A stretch of 39,246 nucleotides of DNA from the NCBI GenBank assembly GCA_030706225.1, contig JAUZOW010000004.1, positions 1-39,246 of the forward strand, written 5' to 3'. The translations under genes and the position numbers were made by a program. The notes under the pieces were generated by a model, which searched no databases, was not told the DNA's origin, and worked only from the letters and a program-made list of their open reading frames with translations. Positions 1 through 7,503 of the stretch are shown here, piece after piece. The DNA is from Bacteroidota bacterium (lineage in GTDB: Bacteria; Bacteroidota; Bacteroidia; Bacteroidales; FEN-979). Positions within the stretch are counted from its first letter, which is position 1; each line of letters opens with the position of its first letter.

Positions 1-128
1 GCTGGAGTCATGATGATCCTGACTTCAGCACCTTCCCGGATAAACATCCGGATCAGGTACGGGATTTTATAGGCAGCGATACTGCCTGTAATTCCAATTA
101 CGATTCTCTTGCCTTTCAGGATATCCAT
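1..128 (-). CDS. coaBC: Phosphopantothenoylcysteine decarboxylase/synthase CoaBC, N-terminal fragment
   Basis: Only the first 42 codons are present; the gene runs off the left edge. The translation begins MDILKGKRIVIGITGSIAAY, followed by a segment ending IIMTPA. This is the flavoprotein (CoaC) opening typical of CoaBC: a beta strand, the GITGSIAAYK flavin-binding loop, then a helix leading to VxxIMTxxA. The family makes 4'-phosphopantetheine in coenzyme A synthesis by joining cysteine to phosphopantothenate and decarboxylating the product. The ATG at 128 lies 6 bases beyond the rpoZ stop, so it is probably the third gene of the bamD-rpoZ-coaBC operon, an order common in Bacteroidota. Whether the CoaB half is fused cannot be seen. 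Confidence 0.88.
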   Translation of the reverse strand, partial: MDILKGKRIVIGITGSIAAYKIPYLIRMFIREGAEVRIIMTP

Positions 129-134
129 AGTTGA

Positions 135-470
135 TTAAAAATCCTCAGGCCTTTCTTTATGGGGATTTCTGAAATACAGATCGTCGTTCAGATATTCCTG
201 AATAGCGATCAGTGTGGGCTTGGGAAGATGTTCATAATATTTTGCGATCTCGATTTGTTCACGGTTTTCAAAAACCTCTTCCAGGTTATCCGTTGTTGTT
301 GCAAACTCTGAGATCTTCTGGTTCAATTCTTCTTTCATTTCCAGCGAAATCTGATTCGCCCGTTTTGAAAGGACGGCAACCGTCTCATAAACATTGTTAG
401 TCCCCTTTGTGTAGTCCTCAATGTTTCTGGTAATAGCGACCGGTTCCGTCTTGACTTTCTTGAAATCCAT
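135..470 (-). CDS. rpoZ: DNA-directed RNA polymerase omega subunit, Bacteroidota type
   Basis: This 111-residue protein matches the omega-like RpoZ family of Bacteroidota, which is longer and diverged from the proteobacterial form. Family features visible are the core ETVAVLSKRANQIS (an omega-like helix), the acidic stretch NLEEVFENREQIEIAKYYE and the tail LPKPTLIAIQEYL. Omega helps assemble and stabilise core RNA polymerase by clamping the beta' subunit. It lies 23 bases after bamD and 6 bases before coaBC, so one transcript is likely. Identification rests on family resemblance and gene order; some annotations call such proteins only hypothetical. Confidence 0.85.
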   Translation of the reverse strand: MDFKKVKTEPVAITRNIEDYTKGTNNVYETVAVLSKRANQISLEMKEELNQKISEFATTTDNLEEVFENREQIEIAKYYEHLPKPTLIAIQEYLNDDLYFRNPHKERPEDF

Positions 471-493
471 CCTTTATATATTTTACTGTTCTT

Positions 494-1339
494 TTACTTA
501 ATTAATTTATTTTGATTCTTTTTGATCGTAGTGTTTTTCCCTGCTGCAATTGAGGCCAGATCCTTGTCAACTTTTTCTTTCAAATCTTTGGCTTCCTGGA
601 CAAATTTACTTTTTGGATATTGCGACATGAAATCATTGTATGCCGAAACAGCTTTCAGATCCCTTTCTTTCTTTTTGCTTTCAATACTCTTTTCAGCATA
701 CTTGCAGGAAGATTTTAAAATTAAAAAAAGGCTTTCTTCACGGTAATCGGTTTCCGGGTATTCCTTCAGAATGTTGTTAAAAGACACAATGGCTGCCATA
801 TAGTCATCCATTCTGAAATAAAGCCTGGCAAGTTTAAAATCCTTTTCGGCCAGCTTGTTCCTGAGCTTATCGATCAGATCATTACAATCCGGGACATGAG
901 AACTAGTCGGATAATTGTTGACAAAAAGCTGAAGATCCTTTATGGCTTCAGTGGAATTGGATTGATCCAGACTGTAATCAGGAGAATCCAGGTATGTGCA
1001 GTAAGCGGAAAGATACTGACATTCCTCAGCATTTTTCGTATTGGGAAAATTGGTTGCGTAACGTTTGAAATAGTATGATGCCATTGTATAATCCTTCTGA
1101 TTATAATAGCAATATGCATAAAGGTAATAAATCCTCTCTGATTTATCTGTTGCCCTGGCTGTACCTATTAACTGATCGAAAAGCTGCAAAGCACGGGAGT
1201 AATCCTTGTGCTCATACAATTCTATTGCTTTCTCGTATTTTGCATCTGCATCATTGCTTTTCAGAAGCTTTGAAAACGAGCATGAATTGCAAAAAAAAGC
1301 AGTGAAAATCAACAAGATAAAAGAGAGGCTTCTTTTCAT
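494..1339 (-). CDS. bamD: Outer membrane protein assembly factor BamD (lipoprotein)
   Basis: The protein has 281 residues from the chosen ATG. It starts with MKRSLSFILLIFTAFFCNSC, a lipoprotein signal peptide with the acylated cysteine at residue 20. Tetratricopeptide-like helical repeats follow, for example YEKAIELYEHKDYSRALQLF, then YYNQKDYTMASYYFKRY and DYMAAIVSFNNILKEYPETD. This is the BamD/YfiO architecture; BamD is the essential lipoprotein partner of BamA in inserting beta-barrel proteins into the outer membrane. The frame stays open upstream to 1405, but that extension would place the signal peptide internally, so the start at 1339 is preferred. It appears to be first in an operon with rpoZ and coaBC. 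The C-terminus is lysine-rich. Confidence 0.9.
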   Translation of the reverse strand: MKRSLSFILLIFTAFFCNSCSFSKLLKSNDADAKYEKAIELYEHKDYSRALQLFDQLIGTARATDKSERIYYLYAYCYYNQKDYTMASYYFKRYATNFPNTKNAEECQYLSAYCTYLDSPDYSLDQSNSTEAIKDLQLFVNNYPTSSHVPDCNDLIDKLRNKLAEKDFKLARLYFRMDDYMAAIVSFNNILKEYPETDYREESLFLILKSSCKYAEKSIESKKKERDLKAVSAYNDFMSQYPKSKFVQEAKDLKEKVDKDLASIAAGKNTTIKKNQNKLIK

Positions 1340-1343
1340 GGTG

Positions 1344-1351
1344 CAAAAGTA
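1344..1351 (-). promoter_or_regulatory. Candidate -7 promoter element for bamD
   Basis: On the minus strand these bases read TACTTTTG, a match to the Bacteroidota -7 consensus TAnnTTTG. It ends only 4 bases before the bamD ATG, so a transcript from it would have almost no 5' leader. No good -33 TTTG/TTG is visible at the usual distance, so the call is tentative. Confidence 0.3.
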
Positions 1352-1508
1352 TAATTTTTCGTTGAATTTACCTAAATTTTTTCTTTGGTTTATCCCATCA
1401 ATCAAAACTTTAACGTAAACTGTCTCCTGTCAGAAATAAACCTTTTCTCAAAACGGAAATTCTGTCTGAAAATTATGGCAAGCAGAAAAGAATGAATAAA
1501 ACGGGAGC

Positions 1509-1543
1509 TTGGAACGCCGGGAAATGAATAATTCATATTTTTG
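1509..1543 (+). promoter_or_regulatory. Candidate promoter for spt
   Basis: The -7 element TATTTTTG lies at 1536-1543, with a TTG at 1509-1511 as a possible -33 element; the 24-base spacer is a little long. The GTG start of spt lies 44 bases beyond the -7 element. The whole 248-base gap between divergent bamD and spt holds nothing else I recognise. Confidence 0.45.
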
Positions 1544-1587
1544 TACAATGATCAAACTTAATAACATTTAACTTAAATCTAATCATC

Positions 1588-2841
1588 GTGGATCTTTTTG
1601 AAAAATTTGTTGCGAATCCAGGTCCGTTAGGTCAATGGGCGGATACGGGATATGGATATTTTTATTTTCCCAAACTGGAAGGACCTATTTCTGACAAGAT
1701 GGTCTTCAAAGGGAAAAAGTGCATTGTCTGGAGTTTGAATAATTACCTGGGGCTTGCCAATCATCCTGAAGTCAGGAAAGTGGATGAAGAAGCTGCACGC
1801 GACTGGGGTCTGGCCTCTCCCATGGGAGCCAGGATGATGTCAGGGCAGACTGTTTACCATGAACAGCTCGAGCATGAGCTGGCAAAGTTTGAGCATAAAG
1901 AAGCAGCATATGTACTGAATTATGGCTATATGGGAATGGTTTCTATCATTGATTCCCTGCTTGACCGCCATGATGCAGTAGTGTACGATTCGGAAGCTCA
2001 TGCCTGTATCCTTGACGGACTCCGGCTACATATGGGGAAACGCTTTGTATACCCTCATAATGATATGGATGCTTTTGAAAAAGAGATGGAACGCGCCAAG
2101 AAACTTACCGATCAGACGGGTGGCGGAATCCTTGTTATTACCGAAGGTGTTTACGGAATGGCAGGTGATCAGGGAAAGCTAAAAGAAATCCTTTCTTTTC
2201 GTAATAAATATGATTTCCGTCTTCTGGTCGATGATGCCCATGGATTTGGAACCATGGGGAAAACCGGTGCCGGAACTTCGGAAGAACAAGGTGTAATGGA
2301 TGGTGTTGATCTCTATTTCGGAACCTTTGCAAAAGCTATGGCTGGCATTGGCGCATTTGTAGCAGGTGAAAAACGGGTCATTAAATCCCTTACGTTTAAA
2401 ATGCGTTCACAGATCTTTGCAAAATCATTGCCCATGCCTATGGTAATTGGCGCTTTGAAAAGGCTGGAACTTATTCAGACACATCCTGAAATCAAAGATA
2501 ATCTTTGGAAAATCGTTCATGCCATGCAGTCTGGCCTTAAAGCCGAAGGATTCAATATCGGCAATACCAATTCTCCTGTTACTCCTGTCTATTTAGAGGG
2601 CGGTATTCCTGAAGCAACCCAGATCATCTATGATATGAGGCAGAATTACGGTGTATTCTGCTCTATGGTTATATATCCGGTCGTTCCCAGAAATGTAATC
2701 ATGTTGAGAATTATCCCGACAGCCGGACATACACTGGAAGATGTAAAATATACCATCGATTCTTTTGCTGAAATCAGGAAAAACCTGGATGCCGGAAAGT
2801 ATTCTTCCGGGAAAGTTCCCCAGGTTGCTGATATATTCTGA
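1588..2841 (+). CDS. spt: Serine palmitoyltransferase-like PLP-dependent acyltransferase
   Basis: A 417-residue fold-type I PLP enzyme of the alpha-oxoamine synthase family. Visible motifs are NNYLGLANHP (residues 51-60), GARMMSGQT, DSEAHAC with the ring-stacking His138, LLVDDAHGFG with Asp215 and His218, and GTFAKAMAG with the likely PLP-binding Lys249. Length and N-terminus resemble the serine palmitoyltransferase used by Bacteroidota for sphingolipids: serine plus an acyl-CoA or acyl-ACP gives 3-ketodihydrosphingosine. Glycine C-acetyltransferase is the main alternative, but the family relatives with this N-terminus are sphingolipid enzymes. The start is GTG at 1588, with no better in-frame start. 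The next gene begins 14 bases after the stop, so co-transcription is likely. Confidence 0.82.
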   Translation: MDLFEKFVANPGPLGQWADTGYGYFYFPKLEGPISDKMVFKGKKCIVWSLNNYLGLANHPEVRKVDEEAARDWGLASPMGARMMSGQTVYHEQLEHELAKFEHKEAAYVLNYGYMGMVSIIDSLLDRHDAVVYDSEAHACILDGLRLHMGKRFVYPHNDMDAFEKEMERAKKLTDQTGGGILVITEGVYGMAGDQGKLKEILSFRNKYDFRLLVDDAHGFGTMGKTGAGTSEEQGVMDGVDLYFGTFAKAMAGIGAFVAGEKRVIKSLTFKMRSQIFAKSLPMPMVIGALKRLELIQTHPEIKDNLWKIVHAMQSGLKAEGFNIGNTNSPVTPVYLEGGIPEATQIIYDMRQNYGVFCSMVIYPVVPRNVIMLRIIPTAGHTLEDVKYTIDSFAEIRKNLDAGKYSSGKVPQVADIF

Positions 2842-2855
2842 TAAACATTCTGCTG

Positions 2856-4178
2856 ATGAATGCAGGAACCGATCATTTAAAAAGAAACAGCCGGATTTAC
2901 GTCATCTACAGAAAGATCAGGTTTCTCTTAAAACAAGGTTCCCTTTTCAGAAAAAAACAAAATAGAACCAGGAAACACGCTAAAATGCCATTCCTGGTAA
3001 AGTATCTGAAATTCGTTTTCAGCACCAAAGCAAAACGGCATTTTAAGGGAATCCGGGAAGCGGAAAGAATCCGTTTAGCCTCCGGGCCTAAAGGATATGA
3101 ATCTCTTACCGGAATCCCCTTTTTTATTGCTCCTCCGGATCTTTCATTTCCTCCTGCCCGGATCCCTTTTACCCTGAGGATTTATCGTATGTACCGTATT
3201 CTGCGATATCTCTTAATCAGGAAAAGAACTGAACGCAGAAAAAAACAATCTGAAAAACATCAAGCGAAAAAAGAACAAATCCGACGGATATGTTATCATG
3301 CACGAAAAGGTACTTTATTCAGAGTTAAAATTTCAAATCCTTTCACTCCCTTTTTGGAATATTTAAAGGAACAGTTTCGTAAAAGCAACCTGCTCATATT
3401 GCTGAATTCCACTACCCTTTTCCTTCTGTCTTACTTCTTTGTCTTTACCATAAGACTTTTTACAAAAGCAATTGCCGCAAAAACGCTTGATATTTCTACC
3501 ATCATTTATTACAAAGATGTCGATTTTCTGATCCGGAGCTCTCAATGGACCGTGGATGCCGTTAAAGTCGTTTATTCTTCCGCTCCCTTTATCTTCTTGA
3601 TCATCAGTATTATTTCTTTGATCATTTATAAAACTTTTCTTGAAGAAAAATGGATGTCCCGGCTGTTTGTCTTCTGGATCTTTGCGCATTCTTTTATTCA
3701 GGTTTTCGGGGATGTAATGATCGGATCCATGGTAAATCAGGGATTCGGCTATGTATTGATGTACTTGTTCCTCGATGATACTGAAAAATTATTCGTTTCC
3801 CTTGGATCCTTCGTCTTTATCCTTGTGACCGGGTTTGTTATGGGAAAGAATATGCTCTATACAGGAAATATTTATTATAATTTTCTGCTTCGGAAAAATC
3901 GGGGATATTTCGTCGCTTCCCAGTATTTTCTTCCTTTTATCCTTGGAAGTTGCATTATATTTTTACTTAAAGAACCGAAAATATTACCATTCGAAATAGC
4001 CGTCGATTCTTCTCTCCTGCTCTTCCTGATACCGGCATTTCTTAGAATGCCCTTTGTTAACGATCTTTACTTTGATGAAAATCCAAGAAAAATCAAAGCC
4101 GCTGTTATTCCATTAATTACAGCGGCTTTGATTGCTATATTATTCAGAGTGATCCTTGGCCAGGGAATCCGGATGTAA
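2856..4178 (+). CDS. Hypothetical multi-pass membrane protein with a long basic N-terminus
   Basis: I do not recognise a family. The 440-residue product splits in two. Residues 1-175 are very rich in Lys and Arg (e.g. RKRTERRKKQSEKHQAKKEQ) and probably cytoplasmic. Residues 178-435 hold about seven hydrophobic segments, near 178-200, 238-258, 268-288, 312-330, 352-371, 384-398 and 413-435. A conserved-looking loop reads FGDVMIGSMVNQGFGYV (284-300). The start is uncertain: ATG at 2856 follows the spt stop by 14 bases, and Met44 at 2985 is an alternative. The context suggests co-expression with spt, so a role in lipid or envelope biology is possible, but that is inference. Its 3' end carries a perfect inverted repeat that looks like a terminator for the opposite strand. 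Confidence 0.7.
   Translation: MNAGTDHLKRNSRIYVIYRKIRFLLKQGSLFRKKQNRTRKHAKMPFLVKYLKFVFSTKAKRHFKGIREAERIRLASGPKGYESLTGIPFFIAPPDLSFPPARIPFTLRIYRMYRILRYLLIRKRTERRKKQSEKHQAKKEQIRRICYHARKGTLFRVKISNPFTPFLEYLKEQFRKSNLLILLNSTTLFLLSYFFVFTIRLFTKAIAAKTLDISTIIYYKDVDFLIRSSQWTVDAVKVVYSSAPFIFLIISIISLIIYKTFLEEKWMSRLFVFWIFAHSFIQVFGDVMIGSMVNQGFGYVLMYLFLDDTEKLFVSLGSFVFILVTGFVMGKNMLYTGNIYYNFLLRKNRGYFVASQYFLPFILGSCIIFLLKEPKILPFEIAVDSSLLLFLIPAFLRMPFVNDLYFDENPRKIKAAVIPLITAALIAILFRVILGQGIRM
4085..4133 (-). terminator. Rho-independent terminator of the DUF6913-dapA-M14 operon, inside a convergent gene
   Basis: A perfect 15-base inverted repeat: AATCAAAGCCGCTGT at 4091-4105 pairs with ACAGCGGCTTTGATT at 4119-4133, with a 13-base loop that can form three further pairs. 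Read on the minus strand, the stem is followed by TTTCTT, and transcription would reach it 50 bases after the M14 peptidase stop at 4183. On the plus strand no T-run follows, so it suits the minus-strand operon. It lies wholly within the coding sequence of the convergent membrane protein. Confidence 0.7.
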
Positions 4179-4182
4179 TCCC

Positions 4183-5907
4183 CTATTCTTTAAGCAATTT
4201 TCCTTCCCAGATGTTACCGGCAGCATTCATAAACCGGATCAGGTAAAATCCTTTAGCATAACCCGAAATGTCAAGATTGATAAACGGATATTCAGGGTTT
4301 TCAGTGCCTTCCATTGATGTCACTTTATTTCCCAGTACATTAAAAACATCAAGAGAATAACCGGTAGCAACACTTTCCGGTAAAATAATCCGGCACTGGA
4401 TGCTGGAAGGATTCGGAAGTATATTGAGCTTCCCTGATGTAGTTTTTCCGTTTACTCCGAAATTTAACGGTACAAGCTGAACATTTTGCCGGTTTGTCTG
4501 GTATTTGACCGTACTGATCCCGTTAACGAGTTTCGTATTATATCCATCACATGAATAAGTCAAATCATACGTTCCATCAAATATCGGCCGGAAATACCAA
4601 CCCGAAGGAAGATGTGAATAAACAAAGGAATTGTCCTTATCGTGACCGAAAATAAACACCTTTGCATTTAAGGGTTTTCCTGAAACAGTATCCGTAATCT
4701 GCCCGTTGATGCCATATCCTGCTTCTTCAATATAATCCAGAATGGAACGTTTATTATAATTCCAATAATAAATTAATTTATACACCTGACTGGAAGGTAG
4801 ATTTTTAGTCGATGATATCTCAAGTGTTACTTCACGTCCGAATTTATAATATGTAGTATAGTCCTGGCGGCCGCCATATACACAATACCAGGCATACCCA
4901 TTGGTAATTCCATTATTTTCATCGGTAAAATAACCGGAAGTGCTGTATTTATGAACCGTGTCTGCATATTCTCTTCCGGTGAATTTCCACCAGTTGTCAT
5001 CTGCATGAAGCCTTGGCCATGTATCCCACGGATAATTGTAAACTTCTGATCCTCCATGGAAGTTCATAGACATGACAAAATCCGAATCGGCAATAGCCAT
5101 AAAAGCTATGGTTTCCGGTTGCCAGGCATATCCGTCAGGATGATCCCCTCCGGCCATATTGGGAAAATTCCGGTTCAAATCGACTCCGTTTGCATTATAA
5201 CGCGTAGAACCGTAAACGGTATTATTTCCTCCATGATAAGTCCCGTCCGGATTGGCAAGAGGGTTGATATAAATCTCAAAATTATCTACCAGATTAGTAA
5301 TGCGTGGATTCGTGCCATACCCGGAAAGCAGAGAATCAATCATGTGCAGCATCAACACATACCCAACCGTTTCATCTCCATGTATGGAAGATGTCAGCAA
5401 AACCCTGGGCTTTCCGCGTGAATAATCAACGCTGTCGCTGATCTTTACCATCAGAAGCTGACGTCCCTGGGTAGTAGTTCCGAAATTGATCAGTTTGCAT
5501 AAGGAAGGATTATTAGATGCAAAGTCATTCATATATTGCACGTACTGATCATAGGTCGGGTAAAAATTCCAGATAACACCTGAACCCGGAGCTTTAGGGC
5601 CGGTCATGATAGCATTATCGCCGGTCATGATTCCCGGATTCGGTAGTCTTGTAACCGAATATCCCAATGCGGAGAATTTCCTGAACTGTTCCGGGGTTGC
5701 ATATGCAGTGACCACATTCCCTTTGACATTATCAATTGAAATCATCCGGGTTATGGATACAAGTTCGTTTTTGTCCTTTATAGAAAAGCGGAAATAGATC
5801 TCGTCTGCACTATATTGTGAATTGCTCATGACGGGGGATATATTCTGAGCGGAAATTGTAAAAGTAAGCCCTAAAAATACTGAAAGGAGAAGGATGAGAT
5901 GTTTCAT
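4183..5907 (-). CDS. Secreted M14 zinc carboxypeptidase with T9SS sorting domain
   Basis: The 574-residue precursor starts with a signal peptide, MKHLILLLSVFLGLTFTISA. The M14 catalytic domain spans about 115-395: HGDE gives zinc ligands His176 and Glu179, NANGVDLNRNFP gives substrate-binding Arg246, MNFHGG gives zinc ligand His284, and VTLEIS gives catalytic Glu363. A carboxypeptidase regulatory-like beta sandwich follows (about 400-475). The C-terminus is a T9SS type A sorting domain, beginning KLNILPNPSS and ending GNIWEGKLLKE. The enzyme should remove C-terminal residues from peptides outside the cell or on its surface. Its ATG overlaps the dapA stop by one base (TAATG), implying translational coupling to a gene with no obvious functional link. 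Confidence 0.92.
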   Translation of the reverse strand: MKHLILLLSVFLGLTFTISAQNISPVMSNSQYSADEIYFRFSIKDKNELVSITRMISIDNVKGNVVTAYATPEQFRKFSALGYSVTRLPNPGIMTGDNAIMTGPKAPGSGVIWNFYPTYDQYVQYMNDFASNNPSLCKLINFGTTTQGRQLLMVKISDSVDYSRGKPRVLLTSSIHGDETVGYVLMLHMIDSLLSGYGTNPRITNLVDNFEIYINPLANPDGTYHGGNNTVYGSTRYNANGVDLNRNFPNMAGGDHPDGYAWQPETIAFMAIADSDFVMSMNFHGGSEVYNYPWDTWPRLHADDNWWKFTGREYADTVHKYSTSGYFTDENNGITNGYAWYCVYGGRQDYTTYYKFGREVTLEISSTKNLPSSQVYKLIYYWNYNKRSILDYIEEAGYGINGQITDTVSGKPLNAKVFIFGHDKDNSFVYSHLPSGWYFRPIFDGTYDLTYSCDGYNTKLVNGISTVKYQTNRQNVQLVPLNFGVNGKTTSGKLNILPNPSSIQCRIILPESVATGYSLDVFNVLGNKVTSMEGTENPEYPFINLDISGYAKGFYLIRFMNAAGNIWEGKLLKE

Positions 5908-6803
5908 TATGCGTTATCTATTTGCTGAATGAGGTTTTTAATAGTGTTATAGATATCGGGTCTGACGGGAACCAGCGGTAACCGTAAGTAATTTTTACAA
6001 ATCCCCTTGATTTCAAGTGCGGCTTTAATTCCGGCAGGGCTGCCATCGGAAAACAAAGCATTAATCAGATCAATCAGCTTAAAATGGATAAGTCTTGCTT
6101 TATCAAAATTCCCTTCCAGTCCCAGGCGGACCATATCACTGAATTCCCTGGGATAAACATTTGCTACAACTGAGATCACCCCATCAGCACCAGCCGAAAG
6201 CAAGGGTAGCGTTAATCCATCGTCACCTGAAATTACCAGAAAATCTTTCGGGCGATCTTTCAGAACATGATAAATCTGATCAAAGTTCCCGGAAGCTTCC
6301 TTGATTCCAATAATATTCTTTACATCATTTGCCAGTCGAAGCGTTGTCGTTGCTGCAATATTGCTGCCTGTCCTGCCGGGCACGGTGTACAGGATCACCG
6401 GCTTTGGACTGGCTTCTCCAATCGTTTTAAAATGCTGGTAAATGCCTTCCTGCTGAGGCTTATTATAATACGGGCATACTGAAAGTATAGCATCCACGCC
6501 ATTCAGTGGCATGCCATGAATGGAAAGTATGACTTCAGTAGTATTGTTTCCCCCGATACCCAGAACCAGAGGGACTCTTCCGTTGATCTTTGAAACTGCA
6601 TATTCGCAGAAAGTCTTTTTTTCCTGTTTGGAAATCGTTGGAGATTCGCCAGTCGTAGCCATCAGGACAATATAATCTGCCCCATTGCCGATCACATGTT
6701 CAAGAAGTTTATCAAAGGACCGGAAATCAATAGCTCCGGCTTTTGTGAAAGGCGTAACAATAGCCACACCTGTTCCCCTAAGCGTTGACAGAAGGTTCTG
6801 CAT
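5907..6803 (-). CDS. dapA: 4-hydroxy-tetrahydrodipicolinate synthase
   Basis: A 298-residue TIM-barrel aldolase of the DapA family, usual length. Key residues are visible: TTGES with Thr50-Thr51, YTVPGRTG with Tyr139 and Arg143, and GIKEASGN with the Schiff-base Lys168. It condenses pyruvate with aspartate semialdehyde, the first step of the diaminopimelate/lysine branch, and so feeds both lysine and peptidoglycan synthesis in the cytoplasm. Its 5' end overlaps the DUF6913 gene by 26 bases, and its stop overlaps the M14 peptidase start by one base. DUF6913 next to dapA is a common pairing in Bacteroidota. Confidence 0.95.
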   Translation of the reverse strand: MQNLLSTLRGTGVAIVTPFTKAGAIDFRSFDKLLEHVIGNGADYIVLMATTGESPTISKQEKKTFCEYAVSKINGRVPLVLGIGGNNTTEVILSIHGMPLNGVDAILSVCPYYNKPQQEGIYQHFKTIGEASPKPVILYTVPGRTGSNIAATTTLRLANDVKNIIGIKEASGNFDQIYHVLKDRPKDFLVISGDDGLTLPLLSAGADGVISVVANVYPREFSDMVRLGLEGNFDKARLIHFKLIDLINALFSDGSPAGIKAALEIKGICKNYLRLPLVPVRPDIYNTIKNLIQQIDNA

Positions 6804-7341
6804 TTTTATTGATTACAGTTAAATAGTAGATGATTTGCTTTATAAATTCATCAAGAGTAGCGGCAGGATTCAGGTTAATCATAAAATCATAGCAGCAGGT
6901 ATTCTCTTCGGTGAATCTACCCACTCTGCACTGAGCGCGTGAATGACCTGCCACGTATTGGACAGGGATCATTTCTTTCAGTGACAGATCAATCAGAAGA
7001 TCGAATTCTGTTTCCGTGAAATCCTTTACTCTTTTTTGTACAGGTACATTGAACCAGGTCACATCCTTTCTGGAAAAAAAATCATAGGAAAGCTTGGGAA
7101 GAAATCTTCCGATCAGGTCTTTATTCCTGACAAATCCAAGTGCTTTTACTTCCTTATGCTGGCGTTGAAGCTCCGTCACAAAACCGGACACAGTATCATA
7201 ATCAAGAGTATCATTCAGAACATAGATGATACCAATACGCCTGGCATCTGCCAGATTGATCATGGCTCTTTTCCGGTTAACTTTTACAAGACTTTTCCGT
7301 AACCGGGATTTACTGATGATACTGCGAAGATTTCTTATCAT
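6778..7341 (-). CDS. DUF6913 family protein
   Basis: A 187-residue soluble protein found in Bacteroidota, often directly upstream of dapA; its function is unknown. Visible traits are a basic N-terminus (MIRNLRSIISKSRLRKSLVK), then an alternating alpha/beta pattern, with IGIIYVLND and the segment FDLLIDLSLKE looking like Rossmann-type strands. A Cys pair occurs in ENTCCYDFMINL near the C-terminus. There is no signal peptide or membrane segment. It leads a three-gene overlapping cluster with dapA and the M14 peptidase. The family name is from memory of this sequence type and gene order, so the DUF assignment is moderately sure. Confidence 0.75.
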   Translation of the reverse strand: MIRNLRSIISKSRLRKSLVKVNRKRAMINLADARRIGIIYVLNDTLDYDTVSGFVTELQRQHKEVKALGFVRNKDLIGRFLPKLSYDFFSRKDVTWFNVPVQKRVKDFTETEFDLLIDLSLKEMIPVQYVAGHSRAQCRVGRFTEENTCCYDFMINLNPAATLDEFIKQIIYYLTVINKNAEPSVNA

Positions 7342-7357
7342 AATGAAAAAAGTAATG

Positions 7358-7365
7358 CAAAGGTA
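7358..7365 (-). promoter_or_regulatory. Candidate -7 promoter element for DUF6913-dapA-M14
   Basis: The minus strand reads TACCTTTG, a full match to TAnnTTTG, and lies 16 bases upstream of the ATG at 7341. The -33 element is not clear. Confidence 0.45.
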
Positions 7366-7454
7366 ATAGGAATCCCATTACATAATACCCTGAAATGGCG
7401 GTATTTTTCAAACTTTAAAATGTTAAAAAGCGTTAATGGCTCCATGGGATTTTG

Positions 7455-7462
7455 TAACTTTG
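7455..7462 (+). promoter_or_regulatory. Candidate -7 promoter element for the PhnP-like hydrolase
   Basis: TAACTTTG fully matches TAnnTTTG and lies 41 bases before the TTG start at 7504. The -33 region has only GTTAA-like sequence (7432-7436). The 162-base divergent gap holds nothing else I recognise. Confidence 0.5.
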
Positions 7463-7503
7463 TGATCTGTTATGATTGTCGTAAAGATTAAAATTTTGCT
7501 GTT

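Noticed and set aside
3363-3689. Minus-strand reading frame inside the membrane protein gene
   Set aside because: Its translation is low-complexity and charged with no family resemblance; the plus strand has hydrophobic helices, so it is a shadow.
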